NCBI GenBank assembly: GCA_017397605.1
Contig: JAFQII010000010.1
Location: forward strand, 1-6,340
Length of the DNA: 6,340 nucleotides
Direction: 5' to 3'
Source: Clostridia bacterium
GTDB lineage: Bacteria; Bacillota; Clostridia; Oscillospirales; CAG-382
Shown here: piece by piece, positions 1-6,340 of the stretch
How positions within the stretch are numbered: position 1 is the first letter of the stretch
Layout of the letters: every line of letters starts with the position of its first letter
Notes under the pieces: model-generated
Told to the model about the DNA's origin: nothing
Database searches by the model: none
What the model saw: only the letters and a program-made list of their open reading frames with translations
Program-made: the position numbers and the translations under genes

Positions 1-106
1 GATGGAGAACGAAGTTATGGCTCCCCGTGACGGCGTTGTCAATTCCGTCAATGTCAACGAAGGCGCTTCTGTCAACTCCGGCGACGTTCTGCTTGTCCTC
101 GGTTAA
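1..106 (+). CDS. Biotin carrier protein (biotinyl/lipoyl domain), C-terminal end only
   Basis: Only the last 34 codons are present, ending at TAA 104-106. The visible peptide begins MENEVMAPRDGVV and ends GDVLLVLG, which is the second half of a biotinyl domain. In this family the biotinylated lysine lies directly before MEN in the A-M-K-M-E-N motif. The window's first base, g, would be the third base of that lysine codon (AAG), so the window opens exactly at the attachment site; this last step is inference because the other two bases are not visible. The protein would carry carboxybiotin between the carboxyltransferase encoded at 1365-2780 and the membrane decarboxylase encoded at 146-1345. 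It ends 39 bp before the beta-subunit gene, so the two are probably co-transcribed. Total length and any N-terminal Pro/Ala-rich linker cannot be seen. A lipoyl domain is less likely given the M-E-N sequence and the neighbours. Confidence 0.9.
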   Translation, partial: MENEVMAPRDGVVNSVNVNEGASVNSGDVLLVLG

Positions 107-145
107 TTACCTTTTTGCGATTTTACAGAAAGGTGTGATTGAATT

Positions 146-1345
146 ATGTTAGAAGCTTTGAAGGGTATCTACGAGTCTTCTGCTTTTCAGACGCTGATCG
201 GCGGCTTTATTGAGCAGGAAGGCTGGAAGTACCTCGTTATGTACGCAATCGTTGCTGTACTGTTTTATCTTGGCATCGTGCGTCAATTTGAGCCGTTGCT
301 GCTCCTCCCGATCGCATTTGGTATGTTGTTGACCAACATTCCGACTCTCAGCGACGCAATTTTCCACATGGATTTCTTTGTTCAGGACAATGGCGCTGTG
401 ATCAACTGGGCTGAGCTCGGTGCACATGGCGGTCTGCTTGACTATCTCTATTTGGGCGTTAAGCTCGGCATTTTTCCGCCGCTGATCTTCTTGGGCGTCG
501 GCGCAATGACCGATTTCAGTCCTTTGATTGCAAACCCCAAGAGTTTGCTTCTCGGTGCTGCTGCTCAGTTTGGCGTATTTGCAGCTTTTATCGGCGCGCT
601 TTGCCTTGGCTTTACGGTTGTAGAAGCTGCTTCCATCGGTATCATCGGCGGCGCAGACGGTCCTACCGCGATCTACGTTACCAAGACGCTTGCTCCTGCT
701 CTTCTCGGTGCAATTGCGATTGCGGCATATTCTTACATGGCGCTTGTCCCGATGATTCAGCCTCCGATCATGAAGCTGTTTACCTCCAAAAAGGAACGCG
801 CTATTAAGATGGACGTGCTTCGTCCTGTTTCCAAGACCGAGCAGATTATTTTTCCGATCGTGGTTGCTCTCGTTGTATCTGCGATCCTTCCTTCCGCGCT
901 CTCGCTTGTCGGTATGCTGATGCTTGGCAACCTGCTTCGCGTTTCCGGTGTTACCGAGCGTCTTTCTAAGACTGCTCAGAACGAGTTGATGAACATCGTT
1001 ACCATCATGCTTGGCGTATGTGTCGGCGCTACTGCAAAGGCAGACAGCTTCCTTGACATTAAGACGCTGTATATCATCGCTTTGGGTCTTTGCGCTTTTG
1101 CGTTTGCAACCTTGGCCGGTACTCTGTTTGGCAAGTTAATGTGCTTTGTTACCGGTGGCAAGATCAACCCGTTGATTGGCTCTGCAGGCGTTTCCGCTGT
1201 TCCCATGGCGGCTCGTGTTTCTCAGAAAGTCGGTCAGGCAGAGAATCCCTCCAACTTCCTTTTGATGCACGCAATGGGCCCCAATGTCGCAGGTGTTATC
1301 GGTTCTGCCGTTGCGGCAGGCGTGTTCCTGACCTTGTTCCAGTAA
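146..1345 (+). CDS. oadB: Sodium-translocating decarboxylase, beta subunit (membrane carboxybiotin decarboxylase)
   Basis: This 399-residue, very hydrophobic protein belongs to the OadB/GcdB/MmdB family, which decarboxylates carboxybiotin and uses the energy to export Na+ across the cytoplasmic membrane. The family signature GGADGPT is at residues 168-174, and region [14 protein letters not shown], is at 341-350. Compared with Klebsiella OadB numbering as I recall it, a constant offset of 32 places D171, Y197, N341, G345, S350 and R357 at the known functional positions D203, Y229, N373, G377, S382 and R389, so the pump appears intact. The protein is shorter than the roughly 433-residue Klebsiella form, mostly at the N-terminus, as is common in Firmicutes. 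The ATG is preceded by AAAGGTG (129-135) 10 nt upstream. The gene sits between the biotin carrier and the alpha subunit. The sequence alone does not separate OadB from GcdB or MmdB; the oadA-type neighbour favours oxaloacetate decarboxylase. Confidence 0.93.
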   Translation: MLEALKGIYESSAFQTLIGGFIEQEGWKYLVMYAIVAVLFYLGIVRQFEPLLLLPIAFGMLLTNIPTLSDAIFHMDFFVQDNGAVINWAELGAHGGLLDYLYLGVKLGIFPPLIFLGVGAMTDFSPLIANPKSLLLGAAAQFGVFAAFIGALCLGFTVVEAASIGIIGGADGPTAIYVTKTLAPALLGAIAIAAYSYMALVPMIQPPIMKLFTSKKERAIKMDVLRPVSKTEQIIFPIVVALVVSAILPSALSLVGMLMLGNLLRVSGVTERLSKTAQNELMNIVTIMLGVCVGATAKADSFLDIKTLYIIALGLCAFAFATLAGTLFGKLMCFVTGGKINPLIGSAGVSAVPMAARVSQKVGQAENPSNFLLMHAMGPNVAGVIGSAVAAGVFLTLFQ

Positions 1346-1364
1346 AATAGAAAGGTGGAAAATA

Positions 1365-2780
1365 ATGATGGAAAAAAGACCTGTAAAAATTACAGAAACC
1401 GTACTCCGTGACTCTCACCAGTCTTTGATCGCGACTCGTATGACTATGGACGAGATGCTTCCGATTTTGGATGAGATGGATAAGATCGTCTATCATTCTC
1501 TCGAGGCATGGGGCGGCGCTACGTTTGACTCCTGTCTGCGTTTCCTCAACGAGGATCCGTGGGATCGTCTCCGCGCGATCCGTGATCGTGTCAAGAATAC
1601 CAAACTGCAGATGCTGTTCCGCGGTCAGAACATCCTCGGCTACCGTCACTATGCTGACGACGTTGTTGAGTATTTTGTACAAAAATCCATCGCAAACGGT
1701 ATTGATATCCTTCGTATTTTTGACGCTTTGAACGATCCGCGTAACCTGCAGACCGCAATCAAGGCAACAAAAAAGGAAGGCGGTCACGTTCAGGCTGCGA
1801 TTTCTTACACCACCGGCCCTGTGTTCACCAACGAGTACTATGCAAAATATGCAAAGACGTTGGAGGAAATGGGTGCAGACTCTATCTGTATCAAGGATAT
1901 GTCCGGTCTTCTGTTGCCTTATGACGCATATGATCTTGTCAAGGCGATCAAGTCCGTGGTTAAGGTTCCCGTGCAACTTCACACGCACTATACTGCCGGT
2001 GTTGCTTCTATGACCATCCTCAAGGCTATTGAGGCAGGCGTTGATATTGTTGACACCGCAATTTCTCCGATGGCTCTCGGCACCTCTCAGGCGCCTACCG
2101 AGCCGTTGGTTGCATCGTTGCAGGGCACGCCGTTTGATACCGGTCTTGATCTCAACAAGCTTGATGTTGTGAGCAAGCATTTTGCAAAGCTTCGTGAGAA
2201 ATATCTCGCGAGCGGTCAGCTTGATCCCAAGGTTCTGAAGGTTGACGTCAACGCTTTGCTGTATCAGGTTCCCGGCGGCATGCTTTCCAATCTGATTTCC
2301 CAGCTCAAACAGGCAAATCAGTCCGATAAGCTCGAGCAGGTTCTCGAAGAAGTTCCGCGCGTCCGTGCAGATGCGGGCTATCCTCCGCTGGTAACGCCTT
2401 CTTCGCAGATTGTTGGTACGCAGGCAGTGTTCAACGTTTTGACCGGCGAGCGCTATAAGTCTGTAACCAAAGAGTTTAAGGGTTTGGTGCGCGGCGATTA
2501 CGGTAAAACTCCTCTGCCGATCGACCCTGCTTTTGTTAAAAAGATCATCGGCGATGAGCCGCAGATTACTTGCCGTCCTGCCGACCAGATCAAACCCGAG
2601 CTTGCGACGCTTCGTGAAAAACTCGGCGACAAGGCGAAGCAGGAAGAGGACGTTCTCTCCTACGCTTTGTTTGAACAGGTAGCGATGAAATTCTTTGACC
2701 GCCGCGATACGGATGCAAAGATTGCAGAAGCAATGTCCGACGCGGAAGCAAAATATTTTGTTAATATCAAAGAGATCTGA
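1365..2780 (+). CDS. oadA: Oxaloacetate decarboxylase alpha subunit, carboxyltransferase only (no biotin domain)
   Basis: This 471-residue cytoplasmic protein matches the carboxyltransferase of OadA, pyruvate carboxylase (PycB) and the transcarboxylase 5S subunit, which moves the carboxyl group between oxaloacetate/pyruvate and biotin. The N-terminal TIM-barrel carries LRDSHQS at 14-20 with metal ligand D16. K177 in the CIKDM motif is the conserved active-site lysine, and H206 and H208 in QLHTHYT complete the metal site. PGGMLSNL (303-310) and the following PycB-type helical region are present. The protein stops at about residue 471 with no A-M-K-M biotin motif, whereas Klebsiella-type OadA is about 600 residues with a fused biotin domain. 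The separate carrier at the window start supplies this part. AAAGGTGG (1351-1358) precedes ATG 1365; ATG 1368 is an equally possible start. The gene begins 19 bp after oadB and ends with tandem in-frame stops TGATGA followed by a terminator. Confidence 0.93.
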   Translation: MMEKRPVKITETVLRDSHQSLIATRMTMDEMLPILDEMDKIVYHSLEAWGGATFDSCLRFLNEDPWDRLRAIRDRVKNTKLQMLFRGQNILGYRHYADDVVEYFVQKSIANGIDILRIFDALNDPRNLQTAIKATKKEGGHVQAAISYTTGPVFTNEYYAKYAKTLEEMGADSICIKDMSGLLLPYDAYDLVKAIKSVVKVPVQLHTHYTAGVASMTILKAIEAGVDIVDTAISPMALGTSQAPTEPLVASLQGTPFDTGLDLNKLDVVSKHFAKLREKYLASGQLDPKVLKVDVNALLYQVPGGMLSNLISQLKQANQSDKLEQVLEEVPRVRADAGYPPLVTPSSQIVGTQAVFNVLTGERYKSVTKEFKGLVRGDYGKTPLPIDPAFVKKIIGDEPQITCRPADQIKPELATLREKLGDKAKQEEDVLSYALFEQVAMKFFDRRDTDAKIAEAMSDAEAKYFVNIKEI

Positions 2781-2791
2781 TGATCTTGTAT

Positions 2792-2823
2792 ACGGCGGCC
2801 CGTTTGGGCCGCCGTGTTCTTTT
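2792..2823 (+). terminator. Rho-independent terminator of the decarboxylase operon
   Basis: A perfect 10-bp GC-rich stem (ACGGCGGCCC at 2792-2801 and GGGCCGCCGT at 2806-2815) closes a GTTT loop. A T-rich run, TTCTTTT (2817-2823), interrupted by one C, follows. It begins 11 bp after the oadA stop codon and separates the decarboxylase operon from the pilus operon, whose own promoter lies downstream. Confidence 0.9.
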
Positions 2824-2895
2824 GTCCTGCATTCGGCAGCAACACGATTTGCACAAAAAAATTCCCGACTTGACGCATTTTTAGATTCAATTTAC

Positions 2896-2924
2896 TTGAC
2901 ATCTAAAGACCTTTGGGATATAAT
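2896..2924 (+). promoter_or_regulatory. Consensus housekeeping sigma (SigA/sigma-70) promoter for the pilus operon
   Basis: TTGACA (2896-2901) and TATAAT (2919-2924) both match the consensus exactly, with the optimal 17-bp spacer. There is no extended -10 TG. Transcription is expected to start near 2931, giving a leader of about 88 nt before the GTG start of pilB. No other gene start lies between this promoter and pilB. Confidence 0.88.
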
Positions 2925-3005
2925 AATGATGTTATGTTGTATCGTAGGATAGAATTGCTTGCGTTTTGTTTATTCAAAACAACTTGTATATTTTTAACTT
3001 CGCTT

Positions 3006-3011
3006 GAGGTG
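3006..3011 (+). promoter_or_regulatory. Ribosome binding site that decides the pilB start
   Basis: GAGGTG sits 8 nt before the GTG at 3020. The in-frame GTG at 3011 overlaps this site and would leave only about 1 nt between GAGG and the start codon, so initiation at 3020 is favoured. Confidence 0.7.
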
Positions 3012-3019
3012 TGTTACTC

Positions 3020-4711
3020 GTGGGAAAACAAAAAAAACATTTGATAGAGATTCTTGCAGATAATATGCTTGTCCCGCAAAGCAGGGTGCAAGAGGTTTTT
3101 GCGCTTGTAGCCGAGTCGGGTAAAACCGAGCAGGAGATTATTTTGGAGCGCGGCTTTGTGACAGAGGATCAGCTTGCGGAAGCTGTTGCGACCAAATATG
3201 ATATTCCGATGGTTGTTTTAAACGGACTTACGATTCCCGAATCCGTGCAGGCGTTGGTCGAGCTTTCTGTCCTCAGAAAACACCGTGTCATGCCGTTTGA
3301 ATATGCACCGGACGGTACCAACACGCTGTATGTTGCAACGGCAGATCCGATGAATATCACTGCTTTGGACGATATTTCAATCGTCACCGGGATGCATGTA
3401 GAACCTTTTGTATCCACGTCGCGCGACATCATGTCGGCGATTGACAGATATTACGGCAGATCCGAGACGATGTCCGTTGCAGAGCAATACGCCAAAGAGC
3501 GTGAAAAAAACACGCAGGACGATGATTCCGATCGTATCGAGGCAGAGATCAACAGTTCTCCCATTGTTGTGATCGTCAATTCGATGATCGAACAGGCAGC
3601 ACGTCAGCGTGCATCGGATATTCATGTAGAGCCGTTGGGCGATGCCGTGCGTGTCCGTTACCGCATTGACGGCGTGCTGTATAACCGCGTTAAATATGCT
3701 ACGCAGCTTGCTTCTGCAATCATTGCGCGAATCAAGATCATCAGCGGTATGGATATTTCCGAAAAACGCAAACCGCAGGACGGCAGAGCAACCTATTCTG
3801 TAGACCATCGTGAATACGATATCCGTGTTTCCTGCCTTCCGACAGTGTTTGGCGAAAAATGTGTTTTGCGTCTGCAGGTCAAGCAGGATTTTACGAGAGA
3901 TAAGCGCTTGCTCGGATTTGACGAGCAGGAGTTGAAGCAGTTTGACCATTTGCTTTCCAATCCGCACGGTATTGTTTTGATTACCGGTCCTACGGGTAGC
4001 GGTAAATCCACAACGATGTATACAGCTCTCAGCGAGCTGAACAGAGAGAGCATCAATATCGTCACGGTAGAAGATCCCGTCGAGGCAAATATCGACGGCA
4101 TCAACCAGGTGCAGGTCAATACCAAAGCCGATATGACCTTTGCAAATGCTTTGCGTTCGATTTTGCGTCAGGACCCTGATATCATTATGATCGGTGAGAT
4201 TCGTGACACCGAGACGGCTATGATTGCTGTACAGGCTTCTATTACCGGTCACCTTGTTGTCAGCACATTGCATACCAACAGCTCTGCGAGTTCGATTACG
4301 CGTTTGATCGATATGGGTATTGACAGTTATTTGATCGCGGATTCGGTCGTTGGCATCATTGCACAGCGACTTGTCAGACGTTTGTGCCCGCATTGCAAGC
4401 GCAAAAAGTATGCAGAACGCCATGAGCTTGCGTTCTTGGGACTGCCCGAGGACGAAAAGTTTGAGATTTTTGAACCCGTCGGATGTCAAAGATGTAACCA
4501 AACCGGCTTCTTTGGCCGTATCGGTGTGTATGAGATTCTTGAGGTTAATTCCAAGATCAGGTATATGATTTCACGCAGTGCGACTGCAAATGATATCAAA
4601 CAAGCGGCTGTAGAGAACGGTATGAGCACTTTGCGTGTCAGCGCTGCCCGTTTGGTAAAAGAAGGTATTACATCCTTCCACGAAATGTTAAACGTTTCGT
4701 TTGACGAGTAA
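3020..4711 (+). CDS. pilB: Type IV pilus assembly (extension) ATPase, PilB/GspE family
   Basis: This 563-residue hexameric motor ATPase powers pilin polymerisation at the cytoplasmic face of the membrane. An N-terminal MshEN-like/GspE-N region covers about residues 5-140, and an acidic linker with DDDSD (about 167-171) leads to the N2 domain, which includes ASDIHVEP (198-205). The core ATPase has Walker A GPTGSGKST (323-331), Asp box VEDPVE (350-355), Walker B DPDIIMIGEIRD (385-396) and His box TGHLVVSTLHTN (409-420). A zinc-binding pair of CxxC motifs (C456/C459 and C489/C492) is typical of PilB and GspE and absent from PilT. The GTG at 3020 is chosen from RBS spacing; starting at GTG 3011 would add three residues. 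It is the first gene after the consensus promoter and is followed by pilT 51 bp downstream. GspE of type II secretion is the alternative, but pilT and a monoderm-like context favour pili. Confidence 0.93.
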   Translation: MGKQKKHLIEILADNMLVPQSRVQEVFALVAESGKTEQEIILERGFVTEDQLAEAVATKYDIPMVVLNGLTIPESVQALVELSVLRKHRVMPFEYAPDGTNTLYVATADPMNITALDDISIVTGMHVEPFVSTSRDIMSAIDRYYGRSETMSVAEQYAKEREKNTQDDDSDRIEAEINSSPIVVIVNSMIEQAARQRASDIHVEPLGDAVRVRYRIDGVLYNRVKYATQLASAIIARIKIISGMDISEKRKPQDGRATYSVDHREYDIRVSCLPTVFGEKCVLRLQVKQDFTRDKRLLGFDEQELKQFDHLLSNPHGIVLITGPTGSGKSTTMYTALSELNRESINIVTVEDPVEANIDGINQVQVNTKADMTFANALRSILRQDPDIIMIGEIRDTETAMIAVQASITGHLVVSTLHTNSSASSITRLIDMGIDSYLIADSVVGIIAQRLVRRLCPHCKRKKYAERHELAFLGLPEDEKFEIFEPVGCQRCNQTGFFGRIGVYEILEVNSKIRYMISRSATANDIKQAAVENGMSTLRVSAARLVKEGITSFHEMLNVSFDE

Positions 4712-4762
4712 CCCCCCTAAGTCACCGCTGATTGCGGGATGTAGCCGAAAAGTGAGGATTGC

Positions 4763-5827
4763 ATGATGGCAAATCGAATGAAAGATGCGATTTTGGGCGC
4801 TTTGCAGACAAAAGCGTCGGATATTCATATTTCCGTCGGACGACCGATACAGTTTCGGTGTGCGGGAGAGCTTGTGTACTGGAATGATGAAGAACTTGGC
4901 GCCCAAGAGGTTCATCAATGCGCCGAAGAGCTGCTGGATGCCAGAACACGATCGGTTTTGGAGCGCGACGGGGAAGTCGACTTTGCATATTCCTTTGAGG
5001 GAATCGCCCGCTTGCGTTGCAATGTGTTTCATGAACGCGGTAATCTCGCGTTGGCATTGCGCTTGCTTCCGGTGGATATGCCTACCATCAATGATGTTGC
5101 GACGCCGAATGCGCTTGTAAAAGCTGTGACGAAAAAAAGAGGGCTCGTCCTTGTAACCGGTCCTACCGGCAGCGGTAAATCCACAACGCTTGCCGCATTG
5201 ATCCATTATCTCAATCAAAACTATAAAAAACATATTGTAACGTTGGAAGACCCCGTCGAGTTTGTGCATCCGCATATTCTGTCGATCATTCACCAAAGAG
5301 AGATCGGCGTGGATACCAAGAGCTTTTCTGCGGCATTACGCGCTGCTTTGCGTCAGGACCCCGATGTGATTCTGGTCGGAGAAATGCGTGACCTTGAGAC
5401 CATTTCGACGGCGATTACCGCTGCAGAGACGGGTCACTTGGTTCTTGCGACTTTGCATACCAACAGTGCGGCAGCAACTGTCGACCGTATCATAGACGCA
5501 TTTCCTGAGGAACAACAGCAGCAGATTCGTATTCAGCTTGCAAACGCAATTGAATGTATTTTGTGTCAAAGCCTTGTTCCCACCGCAGACGGCGGGCGAA
5601 TCGGTGCGTTTGAAGTAATGGTTGCCACGAACGCGATCCGAAACTTAATTCGAGAAAATAAGACGTTCCAGATTACATCCAATATTCAGACCGGCAAAAA
5701 GCTCGGAATGCAGACAATGGATGATCATCTTGCGGAGTTGTATTTGACCAGACGGATCTCTCTCAACACCGCTGTAGATTATGCACATGATCCCGTGACT
5801 TTGCAGAAAAAAATCATGGCGATCTGA
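4763..5827 (+). CDS. pilT: Type IV pilus retraction ATPase PilT
   Basis: This 354-residue hexameric ATPase drives pilus disassembly, and so twitching motility, DNA uptake or tension on surfaces. The N-terminal PAS-like domain has ASDIHISVGRP at 18-28. The core has Walker A GPTGSGKST (133-141), Asp box LEDPVE (161-166), Walker B DPDVILVGEMRD (199-210) with E207, and His box TGHLVLATLHTN (223-234). The diagnostic AIRNLIRE motif (291-298), needed for retraction in studied PilT proteins, is intact, as is the C-terminal GMQTMD (315-320). There is no zinc CxxC pair, which separates it from PilB. Length is typical for PilT (about 345-370). GAGGA (4754-4758) precedes the start; ATG 4763 (spacing 4 nt) and ATG 4766 (7 nt) are both possible, and the second may be better spaced. 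It lies between pilB and pilC in one apparent operon with no terminator between them. Confidence 0.95.
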   Translation: MMANRMKDAILGALQTKASDIHISVGRPIQFRCAGELVYWNDEELGAQEVHQCAEELLDARTRSVLERDGEVDFAYSFEGIARLRCNVFHERGNLALALRLLPVDMPTINDVATPNALVKAVTKKRGLVLVTGPTGSGKSTTLAALIHYLNQNYKKHIVTLEDPVEFVHPHILSIIHQREIGVDTKSFSAALRAALRQDPDVILVGEMRDLETISTAITAAETGHLVLATLHTNSAAATVDRIIDAFPEEQQQQIRIQLANAIECILCQSLVPTADGGRIGAFEVMVATNAIRNLIRENKTFQITSNIQTGKKLGMQTMDDHLAELYLTRRISLNTAVDYAHDPVTLQKKIMAI

Positions 5828-5852
5828 TCCCCATTTTCGGAGGTAATAAACA

Positions 5853-6340
5853 ATGCCGTCTTTTGGCTATGTTGCAGTAAATGCTCTCGGCAAAATCAAA
5901 AAAGGCAGTTTGGAGGCAGAGGATCTTGAGCAGGCCCGCGCGATGCTGAAGCGTGACGATCTGACTGCTATTGAATTAAAAGAGCAGGGTGTTTTGACCA
6001 AGGATATCGAGCTTCCGTTCCTAAACCGTGTCAAATCGCGTGATCTCGGTGTTTTTTGCCGTCAGTTTGTCAGTATTGTAAGTGCAGGTATTCCGCTGTA
6101 TACTGCTTTGTCGATGCTTGCGCAGCAGACAGAAAATGTCCGTCTCAAAAAGGCAATTATAGATACACATGCGCAGATTGAAAAAGGTGAGACGCTTTCG
6201 GATGCATTGCAGATGCATTCTCCCGAGATATTTCCTGCCATGATGATCAACATGGTTGCGGCAGGAGAAGCGTCGGGTAATATGGAAAAAGCGTTTACGC
6301 GCCTTGCCGACCACTTTGAAAAAGGCAACAGCGTCAAAAA
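5853..6340 (+). CDS. pilC: Type IV pilus inner-membrane platform protein PilC (GspF family), N-terminal part
   Basis: The reading frame is open from ATG 5853 to the window end (162 full codons) with no stop, so the gene is cut by the window, not broken. A strong GGAGGT (5839-5844) lies 8 nt upstream. PilC is the membrane platform that PilB and PilT turn to add or remove pilins. The start, MPSFGYVAVNALGK, matches the usual small N-terminal domain of the family. From about residue 65 the first T2SSF domain begins, with FCRQFVSIVSAGIPL (68-82) and the conserved MVAAGEASGNMEKAF (134-148). Family members are about 350-410 residues with two such domains and three membrane segments; the transmembrane part and second domain lie beyond the window. 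It starts 25 bp after pilT. Confidence 0.93.
   Translation, partial: MPSFGYVAVNALGKIKKGSLEAEDLEQARAMLKRDDLTAIELKEQGVLTKDIELPFLNRVKSRDLGVFCRQFVSIVSAGIPLYTALSMLAQQTENVRLKKAIIDTHAQIEKGETLSDALQMHSPEIFPAMMINMVAAGEASGNMEKAFTRLADHFEKGNSVK

Noticed and set aside
1296..2180. Long antisense reading frame (294 codons) opposite oadA
   Set aside because: It lies within the intact, motif-complete oadA gene, its translation has no recognisable domain, and no ribosome binding site was evident. It fits a codon-bias shadow.
2827..2839. Short inverted repeat CTGC-ATTCG-GCAG after the terminator
   Set aside because: A 4-bp stem of this kind is expected by chance and has no T-run.
2870..2896. Second TTGACG-like -35 box (2870-2875) upstream of the main promoter
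   Set aside because: No acceptable -10 hexamer lies 16-18 bp downstream; the consensus pair at 2896-2924 is far better.
2931..3019. Possible c-di-GMP (GEMM) riboswitch in the pilB leader, as known upstream of some clostridial pilus genes
   Set aside because: The leader is short and AT-rich and lacks the conserved GEMM core sequences and paired helices that I would expect. Only a weak 6-bp A/T-rich hairpin is present.
3377..4501. Long antisense reading frame (374 codons) opposite pilB
   Set aside because: It is fully covered by the ATPase gene with all motifs intact on the + strand. The antisense translation shows no family features.
4712..4762. Small hairpin CCGC-TGATT-GCGG (4725-4737) between pilB and pilT
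   Set aside because: It has a stem of only 4 bp and no T-run, so it is not a terminator. It could slightly affect pilT translation, but nothing supports that.

Overview
The window looks like chromosomal DNA from an anaerobic Gram-positive bacterium of the class Clostridia, possibly an Oscillospirales-type gut organism. The grounds are GGAGG-type ribosome binding sites, a textbook housekeeping promoter, moderate GC content, a sodium-pump decarboxylase with a free-standing biotin carrier, and a compact type IV pilus motor operon. The taxonomic placement is inference from gene content and style. All genes lie on the + strand.

Left half (1-2823): the distal part of a sodium-translocating decarboxylase operon. 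It starts inside a small biotin carrier protein, directly at its biotinylation site. Next come the membrane beta subunit (sodium-pumping carboxybiotin decarboxylase, OadB/GcdB/MmdB family) and an OadA/PycB-type carboxyltransferase alpha subunit without its own biotin domain. Together they would transfer a carboxyl group from oxaloacetate to biotin on the small carrier, then release CO2 at the membrane while exporting Na+. A strong GC-rich hairpin terminator closes the operon.

Middle (2824-3019): an intergenic region with a perfect TTGACA-17 bp-TATAAT promoter and a leader of about 88 nt.

Right half (3020-6340): the start of a type IV pilus operon: pilB (assembly ATPase), pilT (retraction ATPase) and the N-terminal part of pilC (inner-membrane platform), the last cut off by the window end. 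PilB and PilT both keep all their catalytic motifs, and PilT keeps its AIRNLIRE retraction motif, so a dynamic extending and retracting pilus is expected.

No mobile element, CRISPR array, tRNA, rRNA or clearly novel system was seen. The points most worth a second look are the modular decarboxylase layout (possibly a transcarboxylase-like complex), the degenerate MshEN-like N-terminus of PilB, and the unusually perfect promoter of the pilus operon.
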